Counted from the first letter of the stretch, positions 23,260 through 31,898 are shown. The stretch: DNA of 64,000 nucleotides from Chryseobacterium taichungense (GCF_900109935.1 NZ_FOBV01000005.1:124001-188000), one strand, 5' to 3'. The notes: generated by a model not told the origin, from the sequence alone. A program made the numbers and translations.

Positions 23260-24303
23260 GTGGGACAAAATACTAGCATTTTAGATCTGCATCCTGGCCT
23301 GGTCTGGGGATTTGCGATAACGGTAGTTATCATGTTGCTCCTCGATCTGGGAGTTTTCAACAAAAAAAGTCATGAAGTTTCTTCCAAAGAAGCTACCATC
23401 TGGACGATCGTCTGGATCTCCCTGTCAATGGTATTCTCAGGAGTCGTATATTGGGTTTACAATTCAGATTTGGGGCCCGGCAGCCATGCGCTGGCGATAG
23501 AAAAGTTTACACAGTATCAGGCGGCATACTGGATCGAGAAAGCCCTTTCGGTGGACAATTTATTTGTATTTATCCTGGTTTTCGGATTCTTTAAAGTTCC
23601 GAAATATCTTCATCACAAAGTGCTGTTCTGGGGAATTATCGGGGCGCTCATTTTCAGGGCAATTTTTATTTTCGCAGGAGTTGGGTTGATCAATCTTACC
23701 TATCTTCCTGAAATGAATATTTTTGGGGAACCTGTAAAAATCAATATTGTGATGGCTCTTTTCGGTCTGTTCCTCGTATACGCAGGAATTAAATCCTGGG
23801 GTGACGGAGATGATGACGAAGAAGAAGATTACAGCAATACGGCCGGAGCGAGATTAATCAAAAGATTCTGGAAAGTTTCGGATAACTATGTCGGCGATAA
23901 ATTCTTCACCGTACAGAACGGAATGAAAATGGCGACTCCGCTTTTGGTGGTGGTAGCCGTTATTGAATTTACAGACGTACTTTTCGCCGTAGATTCTATT
24001 CCTGCCATATTTGCCATCTCCAATGATCCGTTTATCCTTTATACATCGAATATTTTTGCGATTTTAGGTTTGCGGTCTTTATATTTTCTGTTGGCCAATT
24101 TTATCCATATGTTCAGCAAATTGCCTTACGGACTGGCAGTTATCCTGTCATTTATCGGAGTAAAAATGCTGATTGCCCCGTGGATTCACATCCCGTCACC
24201 GGTTTCTCTGGGAATCGTTGGAGGAGTTTTGGTGATTTCAGTCATTCTTTCTATTATTTTCCCTGATAAAAAAGATGATGGGAAAGAAAAAATTGAGGAA
24301 TAA
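23260..24303 (+). CDS. TerC/Alx family integral membrane protein
   Basis: 347 residues from GTG. About eight to nine transmembrane segments. The family signature EKALSVDNLFVFILVFGFFKVP lies near residue 97, and a second acidic helix EFTDVLFAVDSIPAIFAIS near 235 carries the conserved Asp pairs. Between them an Asp/Glu-rich loop (GDGDDDEEEDYS, residues 185-196) lies in the cytosol. TerC-type proteins export Mn2+ or similar metals in studied members. It terminates the Ter operon at a good hairpin. Confidence 0.9.
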   Translation: MGQNTSILDLHPGLVWGFAITVVIMLLLDLGVFNKKSHEVSSKEATIWTIVWISLSMVFSGVVYWVYNSDLGPGSHALAIEKFTQYQAAYWIEKALSVDNLFVFILVFGFFKVPKYLHHKVLFWGIIGALIFRAIFIFAGVGLINLTYLPEMNIFGEPVKINIVMALFGLFLVYAGIKSWGDGDDDEEEDYSNTAGARLIKRFWKVSDNYVGDKFFTVQNGMKMATPLLVVVAVIEFTDVLFAVDSIPAIFAISNDPFILYTSNIFAILGLRSLYFLLANFIHMFSKLPYGLAVILSFIGVKMLIAPWIHIPSPVSLGIVGGVLVISVILSIIFPDKKDDGKEKIEE

Positions 24304-24326
24304 TTTTTATAAACATGAATACATAG

Positions 24327-24356
24327 AAAAGGCTTTACATTTCATAGAGCCTTTTT
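24327..24356 (+). terminator. Terminator after terC
   Basis: AAAAGGCT and AGCCTTTT pair around a 13-base loop, ending in T5. Confidence 0.75.
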
Positions 24357-24402
24357 ATTTGGTTCAAATCTATGAATAACAAAGGTTAAATATTCTGGAT
24401 AA

Positions 24403-24735
24403 AATAGCGTTTTGCACTGCATTAATAGCATTTTTTAAAGGTTAATGACGCTTTGCATATGATTAAAATGAATTTGCACATGATAAATGGCGCTTTGCAA
24501 TAGGTTAATAGCATTTTTTAAAGGTTAATGACGCTTTGCATATGATTAAAATGAATTTGCACATGATAAATGGCGCTTTGCAATAGGTTAATAGCATTTT
24601 TTAAAGGTTAATGACGCTTTGCATATGGTTAAAATGAATTTGCAGTAGGGAAATTACTCTTTGCAGTAGGTTAATAGCTCTTTGCACCAGGTTAAAATGG
24701 ATTTGCACAGGGAAATTACTCTTGCATAGGTTAAA
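24403..24735. repeat. Tandem repeat array, 83-bp period built of ~21-bp units
   Basis: The phrase TTAATAGCATTTTTTAAAGG recurs at 24422, 24505 and 24588, exactly 83 bases apart. Each 83-bp period holds four ~20.75-bp subunits of the form GGTTAATnnCnCTTTGCAnAT. The array decays at its 3' end into single subunits. It fills the gap between terC and the convergent catalase-like gene and has no ORF. The same family, same period and opposite orientation occurs at 36725-37115. Confidence 0.85.
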
Positions 24736-24797
24736 GCCTGATTGAAATGAACAATTGCTTGTGTATCTGATATTCTATCTGAAGTTTGTTTGCTTTT

Positions 24798-25799
24798 TCA
24801 CTTGTTATATTTCAAAAGCTTATTCATTTTAAGCCTTGTCTGCATCGAAACTTTATACGCTTCATCCCTAAGCTTCTGAATTTTTCCGACAGGCTGGAAG
24901 AATATTTTACTTTCAAAAGGATTAAATGAAAGCAGTTCATTTTCGCAGGTTTCCGGATCCAGAAGATCATTTTTTTTAATTCTTACCTGCCCGATTTTTA
25001 TATAAGGTGCATTTTTCCATTCGACATTGAGCTTATTGATGGGTTGGTCTTCCAGGTTATAACAAAGCTGAATCATAACATCTGCTGCAAAATCATTTGT
25101 CTTTAAATAAGCTTCCAGCGCGTTCTTTGTTTTTAATCTTTTCCCAAAATTCTTATCGACAGATAATGGTTTAAGTTTAATTTTCATCATATATTCTCCC
25201 AATCGGTAGGCTCCCACCGAATGATAATCGAATGACAGGAAAAAATCATTTCTTTTACTCCATAGCTTAGCTATATTTTTCAAAAAAGATCCTGTAAGTG
25301 TTGAAGGAATCACTTTAATAATCTGCATCATCAAAGAAAAAGAGCTCCATTTTTTCACAAAAAACCGATTGACAGATGTGAACAGCTTTAAAAAGGTGCT
25401 TACAGAATTAATTGGAAATAAAGGAAAGTTGACCAAAGGAAAATTGGCAAGCAGGTCTCCATTTTCGTCTTTGATCTTTACGGCAAATCCGTAAGCCGGA
25501 ATATCTTTTTTACCTTTATTTATTTTTAAATGGGCGTTAGAAAAGCGGATCTTCAAATCATACTTATCCTTATCAAAAAACGGCTGAAGTTTTTCAGGAA
25601 TATTTTTATCAATGATAAATTCGCCACTGGTGACGGCGTATGTTTTGGCGTGAGCATTTCTGGTGGCATACTCTACATCACTCACGGAAGGTGACTGCTC
25701 AACAAAATCGGCAATGCTTTTTTTATTGATCTCAAGGAGTTCTCTTTCCTCGTCAGTCAGCTTATCAAACTTCTTATTATATTTTAGTGGACTTGGCAT
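24798..25799 (-). CDS. Catalase-like heme protein family
   Basis: 333 residues, shorter than true catalases (~480). RNAHAKTYAVTSGEF (H near 49) matches the catalytic-His segment, IRFSNAH and AYGFAVKIKDENG match the heme-pocket strands, and VGAYRLGEYMMKI resembles the catalase-fold core of lipoxygenase-linked and small catalase-like enzymes. The normal proximal Tyr-helix is not evident. It may handle organic peroxides rather than H2O2. The N-terminus is cytosolic, without signal peptide. Single gene convergent with the Ter operon. Confidence 0.7.
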   Translation of the reverse strand: MPSPLKYNKKFDKLTDEERELLEINKKSIADFVEQSPSVSDVEYATRNAHAKTYAVTSGEFIIDKNIPEKLQPFFDKDKYDLKIRFSNAHLKINKGKKDIPAYGFAVKIKDENGDLLANFPLVNFPLFPINSVSTFLKLFTSVNRFFVKKWSSFSLMMQIIKVIPSTLTGSFLKNIAKLWSKRNDFFLSFDYHSVGAYRLGEYMMKIKLKPLSVDKNFGKRLKTKNALEAYLKTNDFAADVMIQLCYNLEDQPINKLNVEWKNAPYIKIGQVRIKKNDLLDPETCENELLSFNPFESKIFFQPVGKIQKLRDEAYKVSMQTRLKMNKLLKYNK

Positions 25800-25962
25800 T
25801 CAGTTTTTAAATCCAATTATAAAGCCAAGTTTCGGAAATGCTGTTAACACAGTATTAAACATATCTGAATTTTCTGAAATGAGATCCCACAGCCATAATT
25901 AGTTAATAATTTATCTAAAAAAACTTCCCGCATCATGCTTCCACCTTCCAGCTGTAAAATCT

Positions 25963-25970
25963 TATCTTTG
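25963..25970 (+). promoter_or_regulatory. Promoter -7 box of the FKBP gene
   Basis: TATCTTTG, 14 bases before the ATG at 25985. Confidence 0.6.
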
Positions 25971-25984
25971 TAAAAAATATCAAT

Positions 25985-26419
25985 ATGGGAGTAGCAGATA
26001 TGTTATTTAAACGCAAAAAAGAACAGGCAGAGAAAAACCTGAAAGACGGTCAGGAATATATGGCAGAATACGGGAAAAGAGAAACGGTGGTTGAGTTGCC
26101 AAGCGGATTGCAATACGAAATCATCAAAGAAGGCGACGGTGAAAAACCTGGCCCGAGATCTACTGTAAAATGCCACTATCACGGAACAACAATTTCCGGA
26201 AAAGTTTTCGACAGCTCTGTAAAAAGAGGAACACCAGCTTCATTTCCGCTGAATAAAGTAATTAAAGGATGGACGGAAGCGCTTCAGTTGATGCCCGTGG
26301 GAAGCAAATGGAGATTGATCATCCCGCCGCACTTGGCATATGGAGATCAGCAGATCAGTAAAGAAATCGGTCCCAACAGTACACTCATTTTTGAAGTGGA
26401 ATTGCTTGAGATCAAATAA
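25985..26419 (+). CDS. FKBP-type peptidyl-prolyl isomerase
   Basis: 144 residues. A charged N-terminal helix (~40 residues, KKEQAEKNLKDGQEYM) precedes one FKBP domain: LPSGLQYEII, VKCHYHGTTISGKVFDSS, VIKGWTEALQLMPVGSKWRLIIPPHLAYG and LIFEVELLEI. The key aromatic and Asp positions (Y, F-D, W, Y) are present, so catalytic activity is likely. No signal peptide, so it acts in the cytosol, unlike the related Mip-type periplasmic forms. Confidence 0.93.
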   Translation: MGVADMLFKRKKEQAEKNLKDGQEYMAEYGKRETVVELPSGLQYEIIKEGDGEKPGPRSTVKCHYHGTTISGKVFDSSVKRGTPASFPLNKVIKGWTEALQLMPVGSKWRLIIPPHLAYGDQQISKEIGPNSTLIFEVELLEIK

Positions 26420-26440
26420 TAATTTTTTTAAAATAAAATT

Positions 26441-26470
26441 AAAATTTACCTGACTTTCGGGTAAATTTTT
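26441..26470 (+). terminator. Terminator after the FKBP gene
   Basis: AAAATTTACC pairs with GGTAAATTTT around TGACTTTCG, with trailing T residues. Confidence 0.75.
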
Positions 26471-26526
26471 TTATTTGTGTATATTCGTGTTGATCTTCAT
26501 GTATTACTTTTATCATAACTGCGAGA

Positions 26527-27477
26527 ATGAGGAAATTTTTTTATTTTTTAGCTTTATTAAATATACTGACTTCATGTGTTTCTAAAAAAAATCAGGCGAT
26601 CAGACAAAATATTCTGACGCTTAAAGACAGCTATTGCAAAGCTCCTTTTAAATATAATTATTCCAACAAACTTCCTTCTTACAATTCAGATTCTATCATT
26701 GCTGCCAATCAGGAATTGAAACCTCATTTTTCTGATCAGAGTATCCTCATCCTGAATGCACTTGATAACCTGGACGAGATACATGATATCATGGAACTTA
26801 AGAAAGACAATTCACTTGAATCTCAGGTAAAAATATTACAGCTTAAAAGTAAGATCAACAGTAAAATAACCATTGCACTCACAGAACTGGATGCTGTTGC
26901 CGCAGAATTCGACTGTGAAGGAGAAAGAGTAGCCCAGATCGGAGCTTACGTAGATAATCTCAATAATTCCCGGAACAATAAGCTCATTCTCTATTCTATT
27001 GTAGCAGGTGCGGCAGCTTCCATCGCCGGCGGAATTGTAAAGGATAACGGATGGAGCAATGCCATAGATATCGGCGGTGGTGCTTTAGGAGCTGGATTTG
27101 GTCTGGCAACTTTAAATCCGAAAGGTAAAAAGGTGGAATTCATTCATCAGAGAAATTTACTGAGAGATGTGTGGAATGAAAAGCTTGAATCACCTAATTT
27201 TCCGCCATTTGTCTGGTATATGTATACAGAAAGAAAATTCTCCAGTAAAGATGGAGTTCCTATCGTGCAGAGTATTAAAAAAAGATGGCTTCATTTTCAG
27301 TTTGATAATAATTTGAAAGCAGCGAATGAGTCTGTTATTTTTAGCGATGGTGGCTATTACAGGTCAGACGACCTTCATAATCGGGCGGCTATGCTCAATC
27401 AGATGCAGTCGGCGACACGGACGATTAATCAGAATATCAATTATCTGTTGCTGGATTTGGATAAATTGATTTTGTAG
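26527..27477 (+). CDS. Unknown lipoprotein
   Basis: 316 residues. Signal sequence FYFLALLNILTSC ends in a lipobox (L-T-S-C, Cys17). Helical segments with regular heptads follow to about 150 (LESQVKILQLKSKIN), then a Gly/Ala-rich hydrophobic stretch (YSIVAGAAASIAGGIV and IGGGALGAGFGLAT) resembling a glycine zipper. The C-terminal third is mixed with several Trp and Tyr. Probably anchored in the periplasm or at the outer membrane. No family recognised. Confidence 0.75.
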   Translation: MRKFFYFLALLNILTSCVSKKNQAIRQNILTLKDSYCKAPFKYNYSNKLPSYNSDSIIAANQELKPHFSDQSILILNALDNLDEIHDIMELKKDNSLESQVKILQLKSKINSKITIALTELDAVAAEFDCEGERVAQIGAYVDNLNNSRNNKLILYSIVAGAAASIAGGIVKDNGWSNAIDIGGGALGAGFGLATLNPKGKKVEFIHQRNLLRDVWNEKLESPNFPPFVWYMYTERKFSSKDGVPIVQSIKKRWLHFQFDNNLKAANESVIFSDGGYYRSDDLHNRAAMLNQMQSATRTINQNINYLLLDLDKLIL

Positions 27478-27488
27478 TCTTTAAAATG

Positions 27489-27496
27489 TAAATTTG
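27489..27496 (+). promoter_or_regulatory. Promoter -7 box of the XRE gene
   Basis: TAAATTTG fits TAnnTTTG, 19 bases before ATG 27516. Confidence 0.55.
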
Positions 27497-27515
27497 TTCT
27501 TATTCACTATTTTAC

Positions 27516-28091
27516 ATGTCGGAATTAAGAAAAATAAGAGAAATAAAAAATCTAACCCAAGAAGAGCTGGCGCAAAAGTCGGGTCTTTCGGTGAGAACGA
27601 TTCAACGGATCGAGGCTGGAATGCGGCCGAAAGGATATACTTTAAAAACACTCGCGAAAAACCTGGATGTTTCTGAAAAGGATTTATGGACTCCAGAGAT
27701 TGTTGTACAGCAGGAAACTGAAGTCGAAGAAATTCCTGTAGTGAAAGAAGAAGATACATCTGAAAACTTTACTTTAATCAAAATCATTAACCTTTCTTCA
27801 CTTCCTCTTGCATGGTTTCCGGTTGCGAATTTTATCCCACCTTTATTAATTATGATTTTTGCAAAAGAGAAATCCCGGATTACAAAACAGATTATTTCTC
27901 TTCAAATATTTTTGGCAATTCTTTCTCCTGTAATCTTTATGATCGTTGTGCTTTTAAAACTCGGACCTCCTTCTGTAATGGTGACTATGGTTTTGTTAGT
28001 GCTCGCTAATATTTACATTATCTTGAGAAATGCTTACGAAATTGATAAGAAGAATAGTCTCTACTATAAGCTGAATTTCAGTTTTTTATAA
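27516..28091 (+). CDS. XRE-type HTH protein with three membrane segments
   Basis: 191 residues. The N-terminal HTH (residues 3-57) reads LRKIREIKNLTQEELAQKSGLSVRTIQRIEAG, a Cro/C1-type DNA-binding fold. A Glu-rich linker is followed by three hydrophobic helices (about 93-115, 125-148, 153-172). Membrane-tethered XRE regulators are common in Bacteroidota; the ligand and target are unknown. It is followed by a serine hydrolase gene 86 bases on, which could be its target. Confidence 0.85.
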   Translation: MSELRKIREIKNLTQEELAQKSGLSVRTIQRIEAGMRPKGYTLKTLAKNLDVSEKDLWTPEIVVQQETEVEEIPVVKEEDTSENFTLIKIINLSSLPLAWFPVANFIPPLLIMIFAKEKSRITKQIISLQIFLAILSPVIFMIVVLLKLGPPSVMVTMVLLVLANIYIILRNAYEIDKKNSLYYKLNFSFL

Positions 28092-28177
28092 AGAAGTCAC
28101 AAGATTGTCAGGTTTTTGTCGGGCTGTTTTTTCAATTAAAATTTAATAATTCCGAATCTTTGTCAAAAAATTAAACA

Positions 28178-29644
28178 ATGGCAAAAAGATTCTCTTGTTA
28201 TTTTCTGTTCTTCTTATTTTTCTTTGGAAATACAAATGCTCAGATCGATAAAAGTTCCGAATTGTTTTTGGAATTGAAAAAGCAGGACAGTATTTTTTTC
28301 GAAAGAGGCTTCAATAATTGTGATATGGCATATTTGGAAAAATCAATGGATGATAATCTTAAGTTTTATCATGATAAAGGAGGTTTTCAGGATAAAAAAT
28401 TGTTTTTAGAAAGAACAAAAGAAAATATCTGTTCCAATCCTCTTAAGAAGCCGATTCGCAAAGTTGTTCCAGGAAGTCTCGAAGTTTTTCCGCTGTATGA
28501 TAACGGTAATCTGTACGGTGCTATACAGACTGGAGAACATCAGTTTTACATCCGTGAGCCTGATAAACAAGACGTATTAGGTGGCAGGGCAAAGTTCACG
28601 ACTGTCTGGACAAAGAAAAAGGGAAATTGGGTGATGAGTGATGTTCTAAGTTATGATCATGGAGAACCTAACCATGCAGAAATTAAAGATCCTATCGAAA
28701 AGCTGCTGAAAGATAATAACATTCCGACTTTAGGATTAGGAATCATCGAGAACGGAAAATTAACTCAAATAAAAGTTTACGGAACGCTGGAAGGAAAAAC
28801 AGCTGCACCCTACAACAGTCTTTTTAACGTTGCATCCCTTACCAAACCGGTAACTGCAATGACGGTTTTACGTTTGGTGAGCTTAGGAAAATGGAATCTT
28901 GATGAATCACTGGATAAATATTGGATTGATCCTGATATTGCAAAAGATCCGAGACATAAGAAATTAACTACCAGAATTATTTTGAGTCATCAGACAGGTT
29001 TTCCAAACTGGAGATGGCAAAAGTCAGATCATAAGTTAAACTTTGAGTTTGATCCCGGATCAAAATATCAATATTCAGGCGAAGGTTATGAATACCTGCG
29101 TAAAGCTGTAGAGAATAAATTTCATAAAAGCCTGGAAGTGTTGGCAAAAGAATTGGTTTTCGAGCCTTTAGATATGCATGATACAAGCTATATCTGGAAT
29201 GAAAAGAAAGATGCAGAAAGAATCGTTACCGGTTATGATAAAAATGGCAAACCTTATGAAATTGTGAAAAACTCTAAGCCCAATGCTGCAGATGATCTTA
29301 TGACTTCTGTAGAAGATTATGGTAAGTTTTTAATTGCAGTGATGAATAACGATTTGCTTTCAAAAATAGTGTTTAAAGAAATGGAAAGTAGACAGGTCGA
29401 TACAAAAAAAAATAAATATTTCGGATTGGGTTTTGAAATATTTGATCTTGGTAATGGAGAGATTGCTCTTTCACACGGCGGTTCGGATAAAGGCGTAAAC
29501 ACAATAGCTGTAATGCTGCCGAAAACAAAGCAAGGTTTAGTGATTTTTACCAATGTTGATGATGGTTATAAAATCTATGAACCACTGATTAATCATTATT
29601 TAGGGGAAGCAGGAAAAAAAATCGTAAAAATAGAAACTGAATAA
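28178..29644 (+). CDS. Secreted serine hydrolase, beta-lactamase/PBP-like, with N-terminal NTF2-like domain
   Basis: 488 residues. Signal peptide FLFFLFFFGNTNA, then an NTF2-like (DUF4440-type) domain about 25-160 with KKGNWVMSDVLSYDH, then a class C beta-lactamase-related domain. Catalytic SxxK is S-L-T-K in NVASLTKPVTAM (near 227), the Tyr motif is QYSGEGYEYL, and the third motif is HGGSDKG near 435. Such fusion proteins are esterase or peptidase-like rather than antibiotic resistance enzymes. Periplasmic or surface. Confidence 0.87.
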   Translation: MAKRFSCYFLFFLFFFGNTNAQIDKSSELFLELKKQDSIFFERGFNNCDMAYLEKSMDDNLKFYHDKGGFQDKKLFLERTKENICSNPLKKPIRKVVPGSLEVFPLYDNGNLYGAIQTGEHQFYIREPDKQDVLGGRAKFTTVWTKKKGNWVMSDVLSYDHGEPNHAEIKDPIEKLLKDNNIPTLGLGIIENGKLTQIKVYGTLEGKTAAPYNSLFNVASLTKPVTAMTVLRLVSLGKWNLDESLDKYWIDPDIAKDPRHKKLTTRIILSHQTGFPNWRWQKSDHKLNFEFDPGSKYQYSGEGYEYLRKAVENKFHKSLEVLAKELVFEPLDMHDTSYIWNEKKDAERIVTGYDKNGKPYEIVKNSKPNAADDLMTSVEDYGKFLIAVMNNDLLSKIVFKEMESRQVDTKKNKYFGLGFEIFDLGNGEIALSHGGSDKGVNTIAVMLPKTKQGLVIFTNVDDGYKIYEPLINHYLGEAGKKIVKIETE

Positions 29645-29650
29645 TTTAAT

Positions 29651-29669
29651 TGTAATAAATTTTGTTACA
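29651..29669. promoter_or_regulatory. Putative Rrf2 operator upstream of the Rrf2 gene
   Basis: 19-bp palindrome TGTAATAAATTTTGTTACA. It overlaps the -33 TTG (29662-29664) of the promoter, so binding would block RNA polymerase. Its reverse complement matches the site at 30133 at 17 of 19 bases. Confidence 0.7.
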
Positions 29670-29691
29670 TTAATAATTTTTTCTATTTTTG
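29662..29691 (+). promoter_or_regulatory. Promoter of the Rrf2-family gene
   Basis: TTG (29662-29664), 19-base spacer, TATTTTTG (29684-29691): a near-ideal Bacteroidota promoter, 13 bases before ATG 29705. Confidence 0.75.
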
Positions 29692-29704
29692 TTCTGTAAT
29701 TATA

Positions 29705-30115
29705 ATGAACAATACAAGATTTGCCACGGTAATACATATTATGACATTATTGGCGGAAAGTCCGCGTGAATGGCTCACTTCCGAATGGATGGCGGGAAGC
29801 ATTAATATTAATCCTGTGATGGTGCGTAAAGAATTAAGCGTTTTAAGAGAAGCGGGATTAATTATCAGCCGGCAGGGAAAAGTAGGAGGCAGTCAGTTGG
29901 CAAAGAATGCAGATGAGATTAAAATTTCCGATATTTATTCAGCGGTAAAAAATACTGAAGTGTTAGGTAAAAAAAACAATAATCCTAATCCTGCATGTAC
30001 TGTAGGAAAAGAAATCAATGAGCATTTACAGACGTTGTTTTCCGAGACGGATCAGTTGGTTATCAGGTTTTTAGGAAATAAAACGCTGCAGGAATTTACG
30101 GATAATTTTAAATAA
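29705..30115 (+). CDS. Rrf2 family transcriptional regulator (YwnA-like)
   Basis: 136 residues. FATVIHIMTLLAESPREWLTSEWMAGSININPVMVRKELSVLREAGLI is the winged-HTH start of Rrf2 regulators, followed by SRQGKVGGSQLAKN (wing). Only one Cys (NPACTVG) remains in the region that carries the Fe-S cysteines in IscR, so an iron-sulfur cluster is unlikely. The paired operators upstream of this gene and of the next suggest it represses both. Confidence 0.88.
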   Translation: MNNTRFATVIHIMTLLAESPREWLTSEWMAGSININPVMVRKELSVLREAGLIISRQGKVGGSQLAKNADEIKISDIYSAVKNTEVLGKKNNNPNPACTVGKEINEHLQTLFSETDQLVIRFLGNKTLQEFTDNFK

Positions 30116-30132
30116 AAAAATTTAACTATTAA

Positions 30133-30151
30133 TGTAACAATAATTATTACA
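30133..30151. promoter_or_regulatory. Putative Rrf2 operator upstream of the NAD(P)-binding gene
   Basis: TGTAACAATAATTATTACA: perfect TGTAA/TTACA arms, 24 bases before ATG 30175. Matches the upstream operator. Confidence 0.7.
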
Positions 30152-30174
30152 ATTTAATTTAAAAATAAAATATT

Positions 30175-30825
30175 ATGAAAAAAGTAGCAGTAATTGGCGC
30201 TACAGGATTTGTAGGCACACAGGTTGTGAATGAATTGTCAAACAGAGGTTATGAAGTAGAAGCTATTGCCAGAGATGCTTCAAAAGTTCAGCAAAATGAA
30301 AAGGTAACAGCAAAAAGTGTTGATGTAAATAATGTGGATGAGTTGGCAGAAGCTCTGAAAGGTAATGATGCCGTAATAAATACATTCAATGCCGGCTGGA
30401 CAAATCCTAATTTATATGATGATTTCCTGAACGGTTCTGTCAACATTGAAAAAGCTGTTGAAAAATCAGGCGTAAAAAGATTCATTACCGTAGGTGGAGC
30501 AGGAAGTTTGTATATAGATGGAAAACAGCTGGTTGATGGTCCTGATTTCCCTGCAGAGATCAAACCTGGTGCAACGGCGGCAAGAGACTATTTAAATAAA
30601 ATCAAAGAAAATAATACGCTTGACTGGACTTTCTTCAGCCCTGCTATTGAAATGCATCAGGGAACAGCCGGAATAAGAACCGGAAAATACAGAACAGCCC
30701 TGGAGAATCCTGTATTTGATGAAAACGGAAGAAGCGTTCTTTCTGTTGAAGACGTTGCCGTAGTGCTTGTCGATGAGCTAGAGCAAAACAATCACATCAG
30801 AGAACGTTTTACTGCGGCTTATTAA
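30175..30825 (+). CDS. NAD(P)-binding atypical SDR (YwnB-like)
   Basis: 216 residues. VAVIGATGFVGTQVVNEL is the GxxGxxG Rossmann loop. Core words TAKSVDVNN, DAVINTFNAG, RFITVGGAGSLYID and DWTFFSPAIE match the extended SDR/NmrA-like group that sits beside Rrf2 genes as YwnB does beside YwnA in Bacillus. Substrate unknown; probable role in redox or electrophile stress under Rrf2 control. A long hairpin ends the unit. Confidence 0.87.
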   Translation: MKKVAVIGATGFVGTQVVNELSNRGYEVEAIARDASKVQQNEKVTAKSVDVNNVDELAEALKGNDAVINTFNAGWTNPNLYDDFLNGSVNIEKAVEKSGVKRFITVGGAGSLYIDGKQLVDGPDFPAEIKPGATAARDYLNKIKENNTLDWTFFSPAIEMHQGTAGIRTGKYRTALENPVFDENGRSVLSVEDVAVVLVDELEQNNHIRERFTAAY

Positions 30826-30839
30826 TTTTAAAAATAAAA

Positions 30840-30872
30840 AATTTCGGCGGCACCAAAGGTGCCGCCGAAATT
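30840..30872. terminator. Perfect 15-bp GC-rich hairpin
   Basis: AATTTCGGCGGCACC and its complement GGTGCCGCCGAAATT enclose AAA. It lies between convergent genes and is probably a bidirectional terminator. Confidence 0.75.
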
Positions 30873-30896
30873 CATATCAATACAATTAATCATAAA

Positions 30897-31898
30897 TTAA
30901 AGATTCATGAACAGCTTCGGATTGACCGGGCTGTTATTTTTATGCACCTCATAATGGAGGTGAGGCCCTGTAGAGCGACCGGAATTTCCTGATTTTGCGA
31001 TCACCTGTCCTACTTTTACCTTATCATTTACTTTAGCAACAAGCTGTGAAAGATGCCCGTAAAGTGTTGCCAGTCCATTTCCGTGAGAAACTATCACACA
31101 ATTTCCATAGCCTCCTTTTTGGCCGGAGAATATCACGGTTCCCGCAGCTGTGGCCATCACATCAGATCCAAAAGGAACTGCAATATCCAATCCTTTATGA
31201 AACTGCATCTGATCAGCTTCTGCAGGCGCATTGTTTTTCTCTGTCTGGTTTGAATTTGCGGCGGCGGTTGCATTAGAAGAGCCTTGTGCAGCAGGACTAG
31301 GATTGGCTTTTGGTGTTACCATCACTTTCACCTGTCTTTTTTCACCATAGCTGTCAGTGACTTCAATGATTTTCTCAACAGGTTCAGCCTTCACTTCAGG
31401 AGCAACAGCTACTGCCGCAGGTTTTCCCGTATTGGTTTTCACCGAAGCAAAAACGGTTTTAAAAGGAATAGGATTTTTTCTGACACCGAAATTAGAAGAA
31501 ATATAGCCTTCTGTCGGCATTCCCAAAGGAACCTGAAGAAGCTTTTTCTGAATATCCATCAGGTACTGGCTATATCGGTTAGCCTGCTTGGCAAGATAAA
31601 TAGAGTTTGAGATACTGTCCTTGCTGAGAACGGCCAGCTTTACATTCGGAACATCTTTAGATCTCAGGAAAGAATTAAGCTGTGTTACGGTCTGATCTAC
31701 CAATTCAAGATCGGTCTTCATTTTTAAGTAATCCACACTGTCTTTTTCAGTGTTTATTTTTACAAGGTTTACTTCATAGTTCCTGTCGTCTTTTTCAGAA
31801 TATAACTTTGCAATGAAGATGCCTTGCGCAAAAACAATAAGTAAAAGGACTCCCAAAAGTACATTTACGTTCTTTTTGCTGCTTAGAAATTTTTTCAT
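30897..31898 (-). CDS. M23 family metallopeptidase, membrane-anchored
   Basis: 333 residues. One N-terminal transmembrane helix (VNVLLGVLLLIVFAQGIFIAKL), a coiled-coil-like helical region to about 115, a Pro/Ala linker, then the lysostaphin-type peptidase domain: FHKGLDIAVPFGSDVMATAAGTVIFSG and GPHLHYEVHKN. The HxxxD and HxH zinc ligands are present, so it should be active on peptidoglycan cross-links. Periplasmic, anchored in the inner membrane. Confidence 0.92.
   Translation of the reverse strand: MKKFLSSKKNVNVLLGVLLLIVFAQGIFIAKLYSEKDDRNYEVNLVKINTEKDSVDYLKMKTDLELVDQTVTQLNSFLRSKDVPNVKLAVLSKDSISNSIYLAKQANRYSQYLMDIQKKLLQVPLGMPTEGYISSNFGVRKNPIPFKTVFASVKTNTGKPAAVAVAPEVKAEPVEKIIEVTDSYGEKRQVKVMVTPKANPSPAAQGSSNATAAANSNQTEKNNAPAEADQMQFHKGLDIAVPFGSDVMATAAGTVIFSGQKGGYGNCVIVSHGNGLATLYGHLSQLVAKVNDKVKVGQVIAKSGNSGRSTGPHLHYEVHKNNSPVNPKLFMNL

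Noticed and set aside
24403..24735. CRISPR array
   Set aside because: Repeats are head-to-tail without unique spacers, subunits are degenerate and no cas gene is nearby.
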